From the NCBI GenBank assembly GCA_001766825.1, contig LYOR01000002.1:1-60260 (forward strand): a stretch of 60,260 bases of DNA, given 5' to 3'. The position numbers were made by a program, and so were the translations under genes. Positions 50,572 through 59,547 of this stretch are shown piece by piece. The DNA is from Candidatus Syntropharchaeum butanivorans (lineage in GTDB: Archaea > Halobacteriota > Syntropharchaeia > Syntropharchaeales > Syntropharchaeaceae). The notes below the pieces were generated by a model. That model had not been told where the DNA came from, did no database searches, and saw only the letters and a program-made list of their open reading frames with translations. Each line of letters opens with the position of its first letter. Position 1 is the first letter of the stretch.

Positions 50572-52542
50572 ATGAGTCTGATGAGCCAGGATGAGGTTAG
50601 GATCGGGGTCTATGTATGCCACTGTGGGATAAACATAGCTGCCACGGTCGATGTTGCGAAGGTCGCTGAGTTTGCATCCCGGCTCCCGGGTGTTGTTGTT
50701 GCAAGAGACTACCAGTACATGTGCTCTGATCCGGGCCAGGAGCTCATAAAGAATGATATAAAGGAGCTTGGCCTGAACAGGGTCGTTGTTGCATCCTGCT
50801 CCCCCAGGATGCATGAGCCGACCTACCGGACCGTGGTAGCAGAGACCGGGGGGAACCCTTACTGCTTCGAGATGGCAAACATCCGTGAGCAGTGCTCATG
50901 GGTTCATAAAAACAGAGAAGAAGCAACAAGAAAGGCAATGGATCTTGTAGCAGGGGCTGTTGCCAGGGCATATTTGCTTGAACCGCTTGAGACAAGAGAG
51001 GTCGATGTAATCCCTGCGTGCCTTGTCATAGGCGGTGGAGTCGCGGGTATATATGCGGCACTCGGTGTGGCGGATAAGGGGTTCAAGACGTATCTGGTTG
51101 AGAAGAGCCCATCCATCGGTGGGCACATGGCACAGCTTGACAAGACGTTCCCGACCTTAGACTGCTCAGCATGTATCCTGACACCGAAGATGGTAGATGT
51201 TGCAAGACATCCCAATATCGAGCTTATCACGTACGCTGAGATCGTTGATGTTGAGGGTTATGTCGGTAACTTCAGGGTCAGGATCAGGAAGAAGCCAAGG
51301 TTTGTCGATGTTGAGAAGTGCACCGGATGTGGACTGTGTGCAGAGGCGTGCCTTCTTGCTGGCAAGATTCCGAATGAGTTTGATCTTGGCAAGGGGAAGC
51401 GGGGTGCGATTTACGTCCCATTCCCGCAGGCGGTTCCCCTGAAGTACACGATCGATCCTGAGAGGTGTATATACCTGACAAAGGGAAAGTGCGGGAAGTC
51501 ACCTGCATGCCAGGATGCCTGCCCCAGGGATGCGATAGACTTCAACCAGCAGGAGGAGATCGTTGAGATTGAGGTTGGATCGATCATCGTTGCAACAGGG
51601 TATGACATCTTTGACCCATCCACAGAGCCGCAGTACGGTTATGGGCTACCGAATGTGATAACCGGGCTTGAGTTTGAGCGCCTAATCAATGCATCCGGCC
51701 CAACAGGTGGAAAGGTACTCCTTGAGAATGGAGAGTATCCAAGAAAGGTTGTTCTGATCCAGTGCGTTGGATCAAGGGAGATCGGTGGGAGGGAGTACTG
51801 TTCAAGGTTCTGCTGCATGTATACGGCCAAGCATGCCCATCTGATCAGGGAGAAGATACCCGATGCAGAGGTCACAATACTCTATACTGATGTGAGAGCT
51901 TTCGGGAAAGGATTTGAGGAGTTCTACAACCGTGTGAAGGGTGAGGGGATTAACTATGTCTGGCGCGACCTTGATAAGCCGATCGAGGTGAAGCAGAACG
52001 GGGACGGACTGAAGGTGATAGCAGAAGGGATAGGCCCGATCGAGCTTGATGCGGATATGGTCATTCTCGCAGCAGCCGCTGTCCCTTCAAGCGGTGCGAA
52101 AGAGATCGGAAATATCCTCAAGATCCCCCAGAGCCCTGATGGGTTCTTCCTCGAGTCCCACCCAAAGCTCAGGCCGATCGATACAGCATCAGATGGGATA
52201 TTCCTCGCCGGATGCTGCCAGTCGCCCAAAGATATTCCAGACTCTGTTGCACAGGCGTGTGGGGCGGCTGCAAGGGCTGCAATCTCACTCTTCAGAGGAA
52301 AAGTGCCGATCGAGCCGATTTCATCCTGGATCAACGAGGAAGTATGCTCAGGCTGCAGGATGTGTGAAGAGGTATGTGCCTATGGTGCACTTGCCTTTGA
52401 TGAGCAGAAGGGCGTTATGACCGTCAACGAGGTACTCTGCAAGGGATGTGGCTCATGCAACTCTACATGCCCATCTGGTGCGATCTCGATGAAGCACTAC
52501 AAAGATGCGCAGATATTTGCACAGATTGAGGCGGTGGTGTGA
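50572..52542 (+). CDS. hdrA: HdrA-family flavin/Fe-S protein, copy 1 (full-length)
   Basis: A 656-residue HdrA. The N-terminal cluster domain has CHC at 16-18, Cys51 and ASCSPRMHEP. The FAD-binding Rossmann motif is VIGGGVAGI (152-160). An inserted ferredoxin domain (about 250-320) contains CTGCGLCAEAC and a widened second set (CIYLTKGKCGKSPACQDACP). The C-terminal 2x4Fe-4S ferredoxin has CSGCRMCEEVC and CKGCGSCNSTC. HdrA performs flavin-based electron bifurcation in heterodisulfide reductase complexes; HdrB and HdrC are absent here. Bases 50601-50771 are identical to 56691-56861 in copy 4. Confidence 0.95.
   Translation: MSLMSQDEVRIGVYVCHCGINIAATVDVAKVAEFASRLPGVVVARDYQYMCSDPGQELIKNDIKELGLNRVVVASCSPRMHEPTYRTVVAETGGNPYCFEMANIREQCSWVHKNREEATRKAMDLVAGAVARAYLLEPLETREVDVIPACLVIGGGVAGIYAALGVADKGFKTYLVEKSPSIGGHMAQLDKTFPTLDCSACILTPKMVDVARHPNIELITYAEIVDVEGYVGNFRVRIRKKPRFVDVEKCTGCGLCAEACLLAGKIPNEFDLGKGKRGAIYVPFPQAVPLKYTIDPERCIYLTKGKCGKSPACQDACPRDAIDFNQQEEIVEIEVGSIIVATGYDIFDPSTEPQYGYGLPNVITGLEFERLINASGPTGGKVLLENGEYPRKVVLIQCVGSREIGGREYCSRFCCMYTAKHAHLIREKIPDAEVTILYTDVRAFGKGFEEFYNRVKGEGINYVWRDLDKPIEVKQNGDGLKVIAEGIGPIELDADMVILAAAAVPSSGAKEIGNILKIPQSPDGFFLESHPKLRPIDTASDGIFLAGCCQSPKDIPDSVAQACGAAARAAISLFRGKVPIEPISSWINEEVCSGCRMCEEVCAYGALAFDEQKGVMTVNEVLCKGCGSCNSTCPSGAISMKHYKDAQIFAQIEAVV
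50601..50771 (+). repeat. 171-bp exact direct repeat inside hdrA copy 1
   Basis: Identical base for base to 56691-56861 in hdrA copy 4 (6,090 bp apart, same orientation). It encodes the N-terminal cluster-binding segment. Identity ends abruptly at the next codons (GGCCTGAAC versus GGGCTTGAT). Confidence 0.93.
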
Positions 52543-54258
52543 ATGAGGATACTTGTATTCATCTGTGGCTGTCAGGGAAGGATTGAGGATGTGCTTGATC
52601 TTGATGCGCTCTCATCCTTCACCTCTTCGATCGAAGATGTCGAAGAGGTGAGGATCGATCGGTACCTGTGCGGAAGGGATGGAATCAAGCTCTTCAAGGA
52701 TGAGGTAGAGCGGCTTAACCCGGATCGCGTGATTATCGCCGGATGCTCCCCCCGCCTTCATGGAGAGATCTTCAAGAAGGCCCTTGAGGAGGTCGGGATG
52801 AACCCACACCTCGCGGAGCATGTCAACATCCGGGAGCAGTGCGCATGGGCGCATTTCGACGATCCTGAAGGTGCAAACCGCAAGGCAAAGAAGCTCATCG
52901 AGATGGGGCTTGCAAAAGTGAGGCTGAAACGGCCACTTGAGAAGGTTCAGGTTGAGATGAAGCCCCAGGCGCTTGTTGTTGGGGGAGGGGTTGCTGGAAT
53001 GGAGGCAGCGCTCAACCTCTCATCAAGCGGTTTTAAGGTCTATCTTGTTGAGCGGGAGAAGGAGCTTGGTGGGAGGGTAAAGCGACTGAGCCAGACATTC
53101 CCGACTGTGGGCTGCGGTATCTGCTGCATGCATAACTGCCCGGAGTGTGAGCTTACCCCACAGGTCGAGGAGGTTCTTTCTGATGAGAATATCGAGGTTC
53201 TGACCTCAACAACAGTCGAGGGTGTGGAGGGGTACATCGGAAACTACCATGTTACACTCACCAACGGCCGCGCGATTGATGTCAGCACGGTGATAATCGC
53301 AACAGGAACCCAGACGTTCGATCCCTCCCGCATACCTGAGTACGGGTACAGCTTACCGGATGTTATAACCTCGCTTGAGCTTGAGGAACTCTACCTTAAA
53401 GCCCGGCAGGATGGGGGAGATATAAGAAGACCCTCTGATGGTGCGATACCGAAGCGGGTCAACTTCATCCAGTGTGTCGGTTCAAGGGGGATAAAGGGTG
53501 GGAACCCGTACTGCTCGATTGTCTGCTGCATCTATGCGGTCGGGCATGCAAGGGAGCTTAAGATGCGGTATCCGGATTGTGAGGTGACTGTCCACTACAT
53601 CGACCTGAGATCACCCTACAGAGGCTTTGAGGAGTACTACAAGGAGGCGAGAGATATGGGTGTGAGGTTTGTACGGGGTGAGATCGATCACATCGAGGAG
53701 CGTGAGGATGGGATCTATGTTACAGGCGTGGACCAGGATACCAGAGAACCCTATGAGATGAAGTCAGATCTTGTTGTCTTATCGGTCGGACAGGAGCCAA
53801 CAGATGGAACACGAGAGCTTGCAGATCTCTTCAACCTTGAGCTTGATCAGGATGGGTTCTTCATGGAGAAGAACCTGCGATATCTGAGGGATGATGTATC
53901 AGGCGTATATGTGGCGGGTGCAGCACATGGGCCACGGAATATCCGTTACTCTGTTGCAGATGGGAAGATCATGGCTGAAGCCGCGATCGAGCGGATTGCT
54001 CCCGGGCGTATCGAGCTTGAGGGGGTTATCTCAAGGATTGATGATGAGCTCTGTATCAGGTGTGCCACGTGCTTTGAGGTCTGCCCATATGGTGCTGTTT
54101 CTATCGTACGAGAGAACGAGAAAGAACCCCGTCTTGTTGTGATTGAAGGTGCATGCAGGGGATGTGGGATATGCACAGCCGAGTGTCCTGCATGTGCGAT
54201 CCAGCTTGAGGACTTCAGGGATGAGCAGATTATGGCTTCGGTGGAGGTGGCCATATGA
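52543..54258 (+). CDS. HdrA-family protein, copy 2 (short form)
   Basis: A 571-residue HdrA homologue. The N-terminal cluster motif is ICGCQGRIED, with YLCGRD and AGCSPRLHGE. The Rossmann motif is VVGGGVAGMEAALNL. In place of the inserted ferredoxin of copies 1 and 4, it has only GCGICCMHNCPECELTP. C-terminal clusters are CIRCATCFEVC and CRGCGICTAEC. It follows copy 1 without a gap (TGAATG) and overlaps copy 3 (ATGA). It is more similar to copy 3 than to copies 1 and 4, suggesting that copies 2 and 3 form their own functional pair. Confidence 0.93.
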   Translation: MRILVFICGCQGRIEDVLDLDALSSFTSSIEDVEEVRIDRYLCGRDGIKLFKDEVERLNPDRVIIAGCSPRLHGEIFKKALEEVGMNPHLAEHVNIREQCAWAHFDDPEGANRKAKKLIEMGLAKVRLKRPLEKVQVEMKPQALVVGGGVAGMEAALNLSSSGFKVYLVEREKELGGRVKRLSQTFPTVGCGICCMHNCPECELTPQVEEVLSDENIEVLTSTTVEGVEGYIGNYHVTLTNGRAIDVSTVIIATGTQTFDPSRIPEYGYSLPDVITSLELEELYLKARQDGGDIRRPSDGAIPKRVNFIQCVGSRGIKGGNPYCSIVCCIYAVGHARELKMRYPDCEVTVHYIDLRSPYRGFEEYYKEARDMGVRFVRGEIDHIEEREDGIYVTGVDQDTREPYEMKSDLVVLSVGQEPTDGTRELADLFNLELDQDGFFMEKNLRYLRDDVSGVYVAGAAHGPRNIRYSVADGKIMAEAAIERIAPGRIELEGVISRIDDELCIRCATCFEVCPYGAVSIVRENEKEPRLVVIEGACRGCGICTAECPACAIQLEDFRDEQIMASVEVAI

Positions 54259-55961
54259 AGATCGGGGTCTTCATCTGCGGGTGTGATGGCGAGATCTCAG
54301 ATCGGATCGATCTTGAGCGGTTGAGGGGGGGTGTAGCACACAGTCCTGGCGTGGAGCATATCGAGGTTGATGAACATCTCTGCAGCAAGGATGCTATCAA
54401 GAGGATGAGGTCTGTCATTGATTCAAGAAGCCTTGATCGAATCGTAATCGCCGGATGCTCACCAAGGACGCATGATGATATATTCAAAGGTCTTGCACCG
54501 ATCGTCGAGTTTGCTAACATCCGTGAGCAGTCAGCATGGGTTCATCCTGATAAAGAGGATGCAACCCGGGTCGCCTTCGATCTTTTAAGATCTGCGATTG
54601 CCCGTGCGAAGGTTCTTGATATTACTGAGCCGATCAGGGTCCCGATGACCCCTGCATGTCTTGTCATTGGTGGCGGGGTCGCTGGTATGCAGGCAGCAGA
54701 GGATCTTGCATCCTACGGGTTCAAGGTCTATCTTGTTGAACGGGATGAGCGGCTTGGTGGAAGGGTGAAGCGGCTCTCAATGACCTTCCCAACAATCAGC
54801 TGCGGATTTCCGTGCAGGCATGACTGTCCTGAGTGTGAGCTGACCCCAAAGGAGGAGGAGGTCTATGCATCTGATCTGATCGAGGTTCTAACATCTACAG
54901 AGGTCGTTAATGCTGAAGGTCGGATCGGGGACTATCGTGTCACGCTCAAGACCCCGAAAGGTGAGAGGGTGATTGAGGTGGGATGTGTCATCATCGCGAC
55001 AGGGACCAGGACGTTTGATCCCTCCCGTATACCTGAGTATGGGTACCGGTATGATGATGTCATCACCTCGATCGAGCTTGAGGACCTGTACATGAAGCAG
55101 AGGTTTGCCCGGGGAGGCAGTGAGCTTAGAAGGCCATCTGATGATACAATCCCGAAGAGGGTGGACTTCATCCAGTGTGTCGGATCCAGAGGTGAGAAGG
55201 GTGGGAACCCTTACTGCTCGATCGTGTGCTGCCTCTATGCGATCGGACATGCCCGTGCGATAAAAGAGATGCACCCTGAATGTGAGGTCTACATCCACTT
55301 CACGAACATTCAGGCGCCCTACAGGGGGTTTGAGGAGTATTACAAGGAGTCTGAATCACTCGGTATCAGGTTCGTCCGTGGTGAGGTGAAGCTCGTTGAT
55401 CGCGATGATGAGGGGCTTGTTATAACCTATGAGGACCTTAACAGGCAGGAGGTGCTTGAGGAGCGGACAGACCTTGTCATCCTCTCCGTAGGCCAGGAGC
55501 CTTCAGATGGAGCCAAAGAACTTGCAAACCTCTTCTACAGAGAGCTTGATCCAGATGGTTTCTTCACCGAGGTGAACCAGAAGATCGTGAGGGAGGATGC
55601 AACCGGGGTCTTTATCGCGGGGTGTGCACTTGGACCAAGAAACATCAGGTATGCCGTTGCAGATGGAAAGATCGCAGCAGAAAACGCAGCAGCACTTCTT
55701 AAGCGTGGCTTCTTTGAGATGGAAGGGATTCTTCCCATCGTCGATGATACGAAATGCATAGGGTGCAATATATGCGGGAACCTCTGCTACTTTGGTGCGA
55801 TCGGTGTCACAGAGATGACAGCAGAGGTCATCGAGGGTAAGTGCCGGGGATGTGGTATCTGTGCTGCTGCCTGCCCTGAGAAGGCAATCACACTGACCAG
55901 GTTCAGTGATGATGAGATCAGGGCCGAGATTGAGACATTTGCAGAGGAGGTGGCCGGATGA
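54255..55961 (+). CDS. HdrA-family protein, copy 3 (short form)
   Basis: A 568-residue close paralogue of copy 2. It has ICGCDGEISD, Cys in HLCSKD, and AGCSPRTHDD. The Rossmann motif is VIGGGVAGMQAAEDL, and the central segment SCGFPCRHDCPECELTP differs from copy 2 in lacking one of its cysteines. The Fe-S tail has CIGCNICGNLC and CRGCGICAAAC. Start and stop overlap with both neighbours (ATGA), implying tight translational coupling and a defined stoichiometry. Confidence 0.93.
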   Translation: MKIGVFICGCDGEISDRIDLERLRGGVAHSPGVEHIEVDEHLCSKDAIKRMRSVIDSRSLDRIVIAGCSPRTHDDIFKGLAPIVEFANIREQSAWVHPDKEDATRVAFDLLRSAIARAKVLDITEPIRVPMTPACLVIGGGVAGMQAAEDLASYGFKVYLVERDERLGGRVKRLSMTFPTISCGFPCRHDCPECELTPKEEEVYASDLIEVLTSTEVVNAEGRIGDYRVTLKTPKGERVIEVGCVIIATGTRTFDPSRIPEYGYRYDDVITSIELEDLYMKQRFARGGSELRRPSDDTIPKRVDFIQCVGSRGEKGGNPYCSIVCCLYAIGHARAIKEMHPECEVYIHFTNIQAPYRGFEEYYKESESLGIRFVRGEVKLVDRDDEGLVITYEDLNRQEVLEERTDLVILSVGQEPSDGAKELANLFYRELDPDGFFTEVNQKIVREDATGVFIAGCALGPRNIRYAVADGKIAAENAAALLKRGFFEMEGILPIVDDTKCIGCNICGNLCYFGAIGVTEMTAEVIEGKCRGCGICAAACPEKAITLTRFSDDEIRAEIETFAEEVAG

Positions 55962-56686
55962 AGATCATCGTTTTCTGCTGTGACTGGTGTGCCTACCCGG
56001 GGGCAGACCTTGCAGGGATACTGAGGCTCGAGTATCCAGCAGAGGTCAGGATCATAAAGGTCATGTGCTCAGGCAGGGTTGACCCAGTCCTCGTGCTTGA
56101 GGCATTAAAGCGTGGGATCGATGGTGTGATGGTGACCGGGTGTCATCCCGGTGAGTGCCACTACCTTCATGGAAACATCGAGGCAGAGCGTCGGGTTGAG
56201 CTTTTGAGATACATATTTGGGTATTCCGGGATAGATCCCCGGCGGGTTCGGGTTGAGTGGATTGCGGCAAATGAGGGTGAGAAGTTCGCCCATGTGACAA
56301 GGGAATTCACGAGGGAGATTGAGGAAGCTGGTGCGATAACACCAGATGAGATGAATGCTGCAAAAATCTTACAGAATGTATTCTCATCAGAGCGGATGAG
56401 ACTCGTCCTTGGTGCTTCAAGACGGGCGATTGAGCTTGAAGGTGTTGACAGGGAGTGGTACCGGGGGGTTATGGAGCGAACGGCCCGGGAGGAGGTTCTG
56501 AGGGAGAAGATCCTCGATGAGCTCAGGAAGAGCGGTAGCTTGAGCGCTGTTGAGATCGCAGAGCGGATTGGTGAACCCCCGGCTGATGTCTTCTGGAACC
56601 TGATCGCGATGAAGCGCCGGGGGATCGTTGTTGATATGGGGGTTGTGGACAGATCGATGAGGTTTGGCATAGAGGAGGGTGCATGA
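55958..56686 (+). CDS. MvhD-type 2Fe-2S protein with C-terminal winged-helix-like domain
   Basis: A 242-residue protein. Residues 1-135 match MvhD, the hydrogenase/HdrA linker subunit: CCDWCAYPGADLAG, VMCSGRVDP and TGCHPGECHYLHGN supply its cysteines. About 105 further residues end in a helical winged-helix-like module (EKILDELRKSGSLSAVEIAE, then MKRRGIVVDMG). Normal MvhD is about 140 residues, like the second copy at 58641. The extension may be a structural adaptor or a regulator. No hydrogenase genes are nearby, so it probably links HdrA to another electron donor, plausibly MetF/MetV. Confidence 0.9.
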   Translation: MKIIVFCCDWCAYPGADLAGILRLEYPAEVRIIKVMCSGRVDPVLVLEALKRGIDGVMVTGCHPGECHYLHGNIEAERRVELLRYIFGYSGIDPRRVRVEWIAANEGEKFAHVTREFTREIEEAGAITPDEMNAAKILQNVFSSERMRLVLGASRRAIELEGVDREWYRGVMERTAREEVLREKILDELRKSGSLSAVEIAERIGEPPADVFWNLIAMKRRGIVVDMGVVDRSMRFGIEEGA

Positions 56687-58644
56687 TGAAGATCGGGGTC
56701 TATGTATGCCACTGTGGGATAAACATAGCTGCCACGGTCGATGTTGCGAAGGTCGCTGAGTTTGCATCCCGGCTCCCGGGTGTTGTTGTTGCAAGAGACT
56801 ACCAGTACATGTGCTCTGATCCGGGCCAGGAGCTCATAAAGAATGATATAAAGGAGCTTGGGCTTGATCGGGTCGTTGTTGCATCCTGCTCTCCCAGGAT
56901 GCATGAGCCGACCTTCCAGGCAGCAATTGCAGAAGCCGGGCTTAACCCATACCTCCTCGAGATGGCAAACATCCGTGAGCACTGCTCATGGGTCCATGAT
57001 GACCGCAAGCGTGCGACCGAGAAGGCGATGCACCTTGTAGCAGGCTCTGTTGCCAGGGCGAAACTTCTTGAGCCGCTTGAGCCAAAGAAGGTCGGGATAA
57101 CAAAGCGTGCGCTTGTCATCGGTGGTGGGATCGCGGGTATACAGACCGCGCTTGATATCGCGGATGCAGGGTTCAAGGTCTATCTCGTTGAGCGATCACC
57201 CTCCATCGGTGGAAGGATGTCACAGCTTGACAAGACGTTCCCGACCTTAGACTGCTCTGCCTGTATCCTCACCCCGAAGATGGTAGATGTTGGAAGGCAT
57301 CCCAATATCGAGCTTATCACGTACGCTGACGTGGTTGATATCGATGGCTATGTCGGGAACTTCCGTGTGAAGGTCAGGAAGAAGCCAAGGTTTGTCGATG
57401 TTGAGAAGTGCACCGGGTGCGGTGAGTGTGCAACCCGCTGCCCGGTTGATGTCCCGAATGAGTTTGATGAGGGGCTTGGGATACGGAGTGCAATTTATAT
57501 CCCCTTCCCACAGGCAGTTCCCCTGAAGTATACGATCGACCGGGATAGCTGTATCAGATGCGGAACATGCAAGAGCGTATGCAAGCGTGATGCGATCGAT
57601 TATGACCAGGAGGAGGAGATCATTGAGCTTGAGGTCGGTGCGATCGTTGCTGCAACCGGGTATGACCTGATGGATGTGAGCGCGAGAGAGGAGTATGGAT
57701 ACGGTAAGTTTGAGAATGTGATAACCGGACTTGAGTTTGAGAGGCTCTGTAACGCATCAGGCCCAACCGGTGGCAAGATCCTGATGAAGGATGGGCGTGA
57801 GCCGAAGGATGTCGTATTTATCCAGTGTGTTGGATCAAGGGAGATCGGGGGGAATGAGTACTGCTCAAGGTTCTGCTGCATGTACACCGCGAAGCACGCA
57901 CATCTTGTCGAGGAGCGGATAGAGGGTGGTAAGGCAAAGGTTCTCTTCACAGATGCAAGGGCGTATGGTAAAGGGTTTGAGGAGTTCTATGTCAGGGTCA
58001 AGCGGGAAGGTGTTGACTACTTCAGACGAGATCACGATAAGCCTGTCAGGGTCTCGCAGAAGGATGATGGAAGGCTCGTTGTAAGTGCTACTGGACTTGA
58101 TGGCGCTCCGATTGAACTTGAGGGGGATATGGTCGTTCTTGCAACAGCAGCCATCCCGCGTGAGGATGCGTTCGAGGTATCGAGGCTTCTTAACATCTCC
58201 CGAACCGGGGATGGCTTCTTCATGGAGGCACATCCAAAGCTGAGGCCGATTGATACACCTTCTGATGGGGTCTTCCTTGCCGGGTGCTCGCAAGGGCCAA
58301 AAGACATTCCTGATACCGTGGCTCAGGCATCAGGTGCAGCTTCACAGGTCCTCAACCTGCTCTCAAAGGATGCAACGACCGGATCCCCGAGCGTATCAGA
58401 GGTGAACCAGGATGTCTGTATCGGGTGTGCCACGTGCTTCGAGGTCTGCCCGTACGGCGCGATCGAGATGGAGCGGCTTGAGGTTGGATGGCGTGCAAAG
58501 ACGAATGAGGTCGTATGCAAGGGATGCGGCATCTGTGCCGGGGAGTGCCCGGCGCTTGCGATAAATGTGAAGCACTTCAGGGATGAGCAGATAATAAGCA
58601 AGATCGAAGGGGTTCTTGCCGACTTGAGTGAGGTGGTATCATGA
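56683..58644 (+). CDS. hdrA: HdrA-family flavin/Fe-S protein, copy 4 (full-length)
   Basis: A 653-residue HdrA like copy 1, with the same N-terminal cluster domain (CHCGINIAATVD, CSPRMHEP) and FAD site VIGGGIAGIQTALDI. The inserted ferredoxin is regular: CTGCGECATRCPVDV then CIRCGTCKSVCKRDAIDYD. The C-terminal ferredoxin has CIGCATCFEVC and CKGCGICAGEC. It shares exact DNA stretches with copy 1 (57 N-terminal codons and shorter interior blocks), a sign of recent gene conversion. It overlaps both flanking mvhD genes. Confidence 0.95.
   Translation: MMKIGVYVCHCGINIAATVDVAKVAEFASRLPGVVVARDYQYMCSDPGQELIKNDIKELGLDRVVVASCSPRMHEPTFQAAIAEAGLNPYLLEMANIREHCSWVHDDRKRATEKAMHLVAGSVARAKLLEPLEPKKVGITKRALVIGGGIAGIQTALDIADAGFKVYLVERSPSIGGRMSQLDKTFPTLDCSACILTPKMVDVGRHPNIELITYADVVDIDGYVGNFRVKVRKKPRFVDVEKCTGCGECATRCPVDVPNEFDEGLGIRSAIYIPFPQAVPLKYTIDRDSCIRCGTCKSVCKRDAIDYDQEEEIIELEVGAIVAATGYDLMDVSAREEYGYGKFENVITGLEFERLCNASGPTGGKILMKDGREPKDVVFIQCVGSREIGGNEYCSRFCCMYTAKHAHLVEERIEGGKAKVLFTDARAYGKGFEEFYVRVKREGVDYFRRDHDKPVRVSQKDDGRLVVSATGLDGAPIELEGDMVVLATAAIPREDAFEVSRLLNISRTGDGFFMEAHPKLRPIDTPSDGVFLAGCSQGPKDIPDTVAQASGAASQVLNLLSKDATTGSPSVSEVNQDVCIGCATCFEVCPYGAIEMERLEVGWRAKTNEVVCKGCGICAGECPALAINVKHFRDEQIISKIEGVLADLSEVVS
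56691..56861 (+). repeat. 171-bp exact direct repeat inside hdrA copy 4
   Basis: Partner of 50601-50771; no mismatch across 171 bases. Confidence 0.93.
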
Positions 58645-59060
58645 GCTTTGAACCGTCAATTGTTGCCTTCTGCTGTAACTGGTGCTCCTATGCTGCAGCA
58701 GACTTAGCAGGTGTCAGCAGGATGAAGTACCCACCGAATGTGCGTATCATCCATGTCCCATGCTCAGGGAAGGTTGATCAGACCTACATCCTCAAGGCCC
58801 TTGAGATGGGGGCAGACGGGGTGATGGTGACCGGGTGCATGGAGGGGCAGTGCCATTATCTGACAGGAAACTTCTACACCCGTGACCGCGTCGAGCGGCT
58901 CAAGCGTGACCTTGAGAAGATCGGACTTGGTGGCAGGGTTGATATGTTCATGATGTCTGCTGCGATGGGGCGTGAGTTTGCAGAAACTGCAACGAGATTC
59001 ACAGAGAAGATAAGAGAACTGGGACCGAACCCGTATAAGCAGGTTAAGCAGGAGGGGTGA
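58641..59060 (+). CDS. mvhD: MvhD-type 2Fe-2S electron-transfer subunit
   Basis: A 139-residue protein of normal MvhD length. Cysteine motifs are FCCNWCSYAAADLAG, VPCSGKVDQ and TGCMEGQCHYLTGN, with AAMGREFAETATRF near the C-terminus. It delivers electrons to HdrA. It overlaps hdrA copy 4 (ATGA) and is the last gene before a T-rich terminator. Confidence 0.95.
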   Translation: MSFEPSIVAFCCNWCSYAAADLAGVSRMKYPPNVRIIHVPCSGKVDQTYILKALEMGADGVMVTGCMEGQCHYLTGNFYTRDRVERLKRDLEKIGLGGRVDMFMMSAAMGREFAETATRFTEKIRELGPNPYKQVKQEG

Positions 59061-59065
59061 GGTCC

Positions 59066-59098
59066 CGGGGGTTTTATTTTTTTTTCATTTTTTTGGTA
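59066..59098 (+). terminator. T-rich terminator of the metV-mvhD unit
   Basis: Starting 6 bases after the mvhD stop: a C/G-rich run (CCCGGGGG) followed by TTTTATTTTTTTTTC and ATTTTTTT. This fits archaeal poly-T termination. Confidence 0.6.
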
Positions 59099-59241
59099 TT
59101 CAAGAACCACTGGAGTTCAAGAGTTCAAAGACAATAGGAATATATACAACATATACACATGTGAGTAATAAAGACTTAAGTCAAATAAAAAGTCCCTTAG
59201 ATAGGTTGTTTGAAAAGAAGGGAGGGTGGTGATGTAAAAGG

Positions 59242-59427
59242 ATGAGTGGGAGATGTTCTGGAGAAAAGTTTTCATCCAGAGGGATGTATATACGAAGTAC
59301 TTCAGATATACTACCAAAATGTAAGGATATACGAAATTTGTATATATCGCCAGATTGGAATGATGTGCGAAGTATTGCGGATATACCGGAGATATATGAA
59401 ATGGCGCTTAAAAACATGGAGGTATAA
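59242..59427 (+). CDS. Hypothetical 61-residue protein
   Basis: An ATG at 59242, followed 3 bases after its stop by the next frame. The DNA has two related segments (around 59287-59313 and 59363-59388, both with GCGAAGTA/ACGAAGTA...GATATAC) that give RSTSDIL and RSIADIP in the protein. It is unrecognised and may be a remnant. It lies downstream of an AT-rich stretch with TATA-like sequence at about 59140. Confidence 0.35.
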   Translation: MSGRCSGEKFSSRGMYIRSTSDILPKCKDIRNLYISPDWNDVRSIADIPEIYEMALKNMEV

Positions 59428-59430
59428 GAA

Positions 59431-59547
59431 ATGGAAAGAAAAATCCTGAAAAATAAGCCCCTTGTAGAGGCGATATTTGAACTGCAATGGGAACTCCAAG
59501 AACCGGCTCCGGGAATGAAGATAGATCCGCATTATAAAATATTATAG
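59431..59547 (+). pseudogene. Truncated gene, N-terminus of a TIGR04255-like protein
   Basis: Thirty-eight codons starting MERKILKNKPLVEAIFELQW. The motif PLVEAIFEL(R/Q)W is the N-terminal hallmark of the sporadically distributed TIGR04255 family, whose members are normally about 250 residues. The frame is cut by the end of an IS630-type element at about 59541, where it stops. It is interrupted by transposition. Confidence 0.5.
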
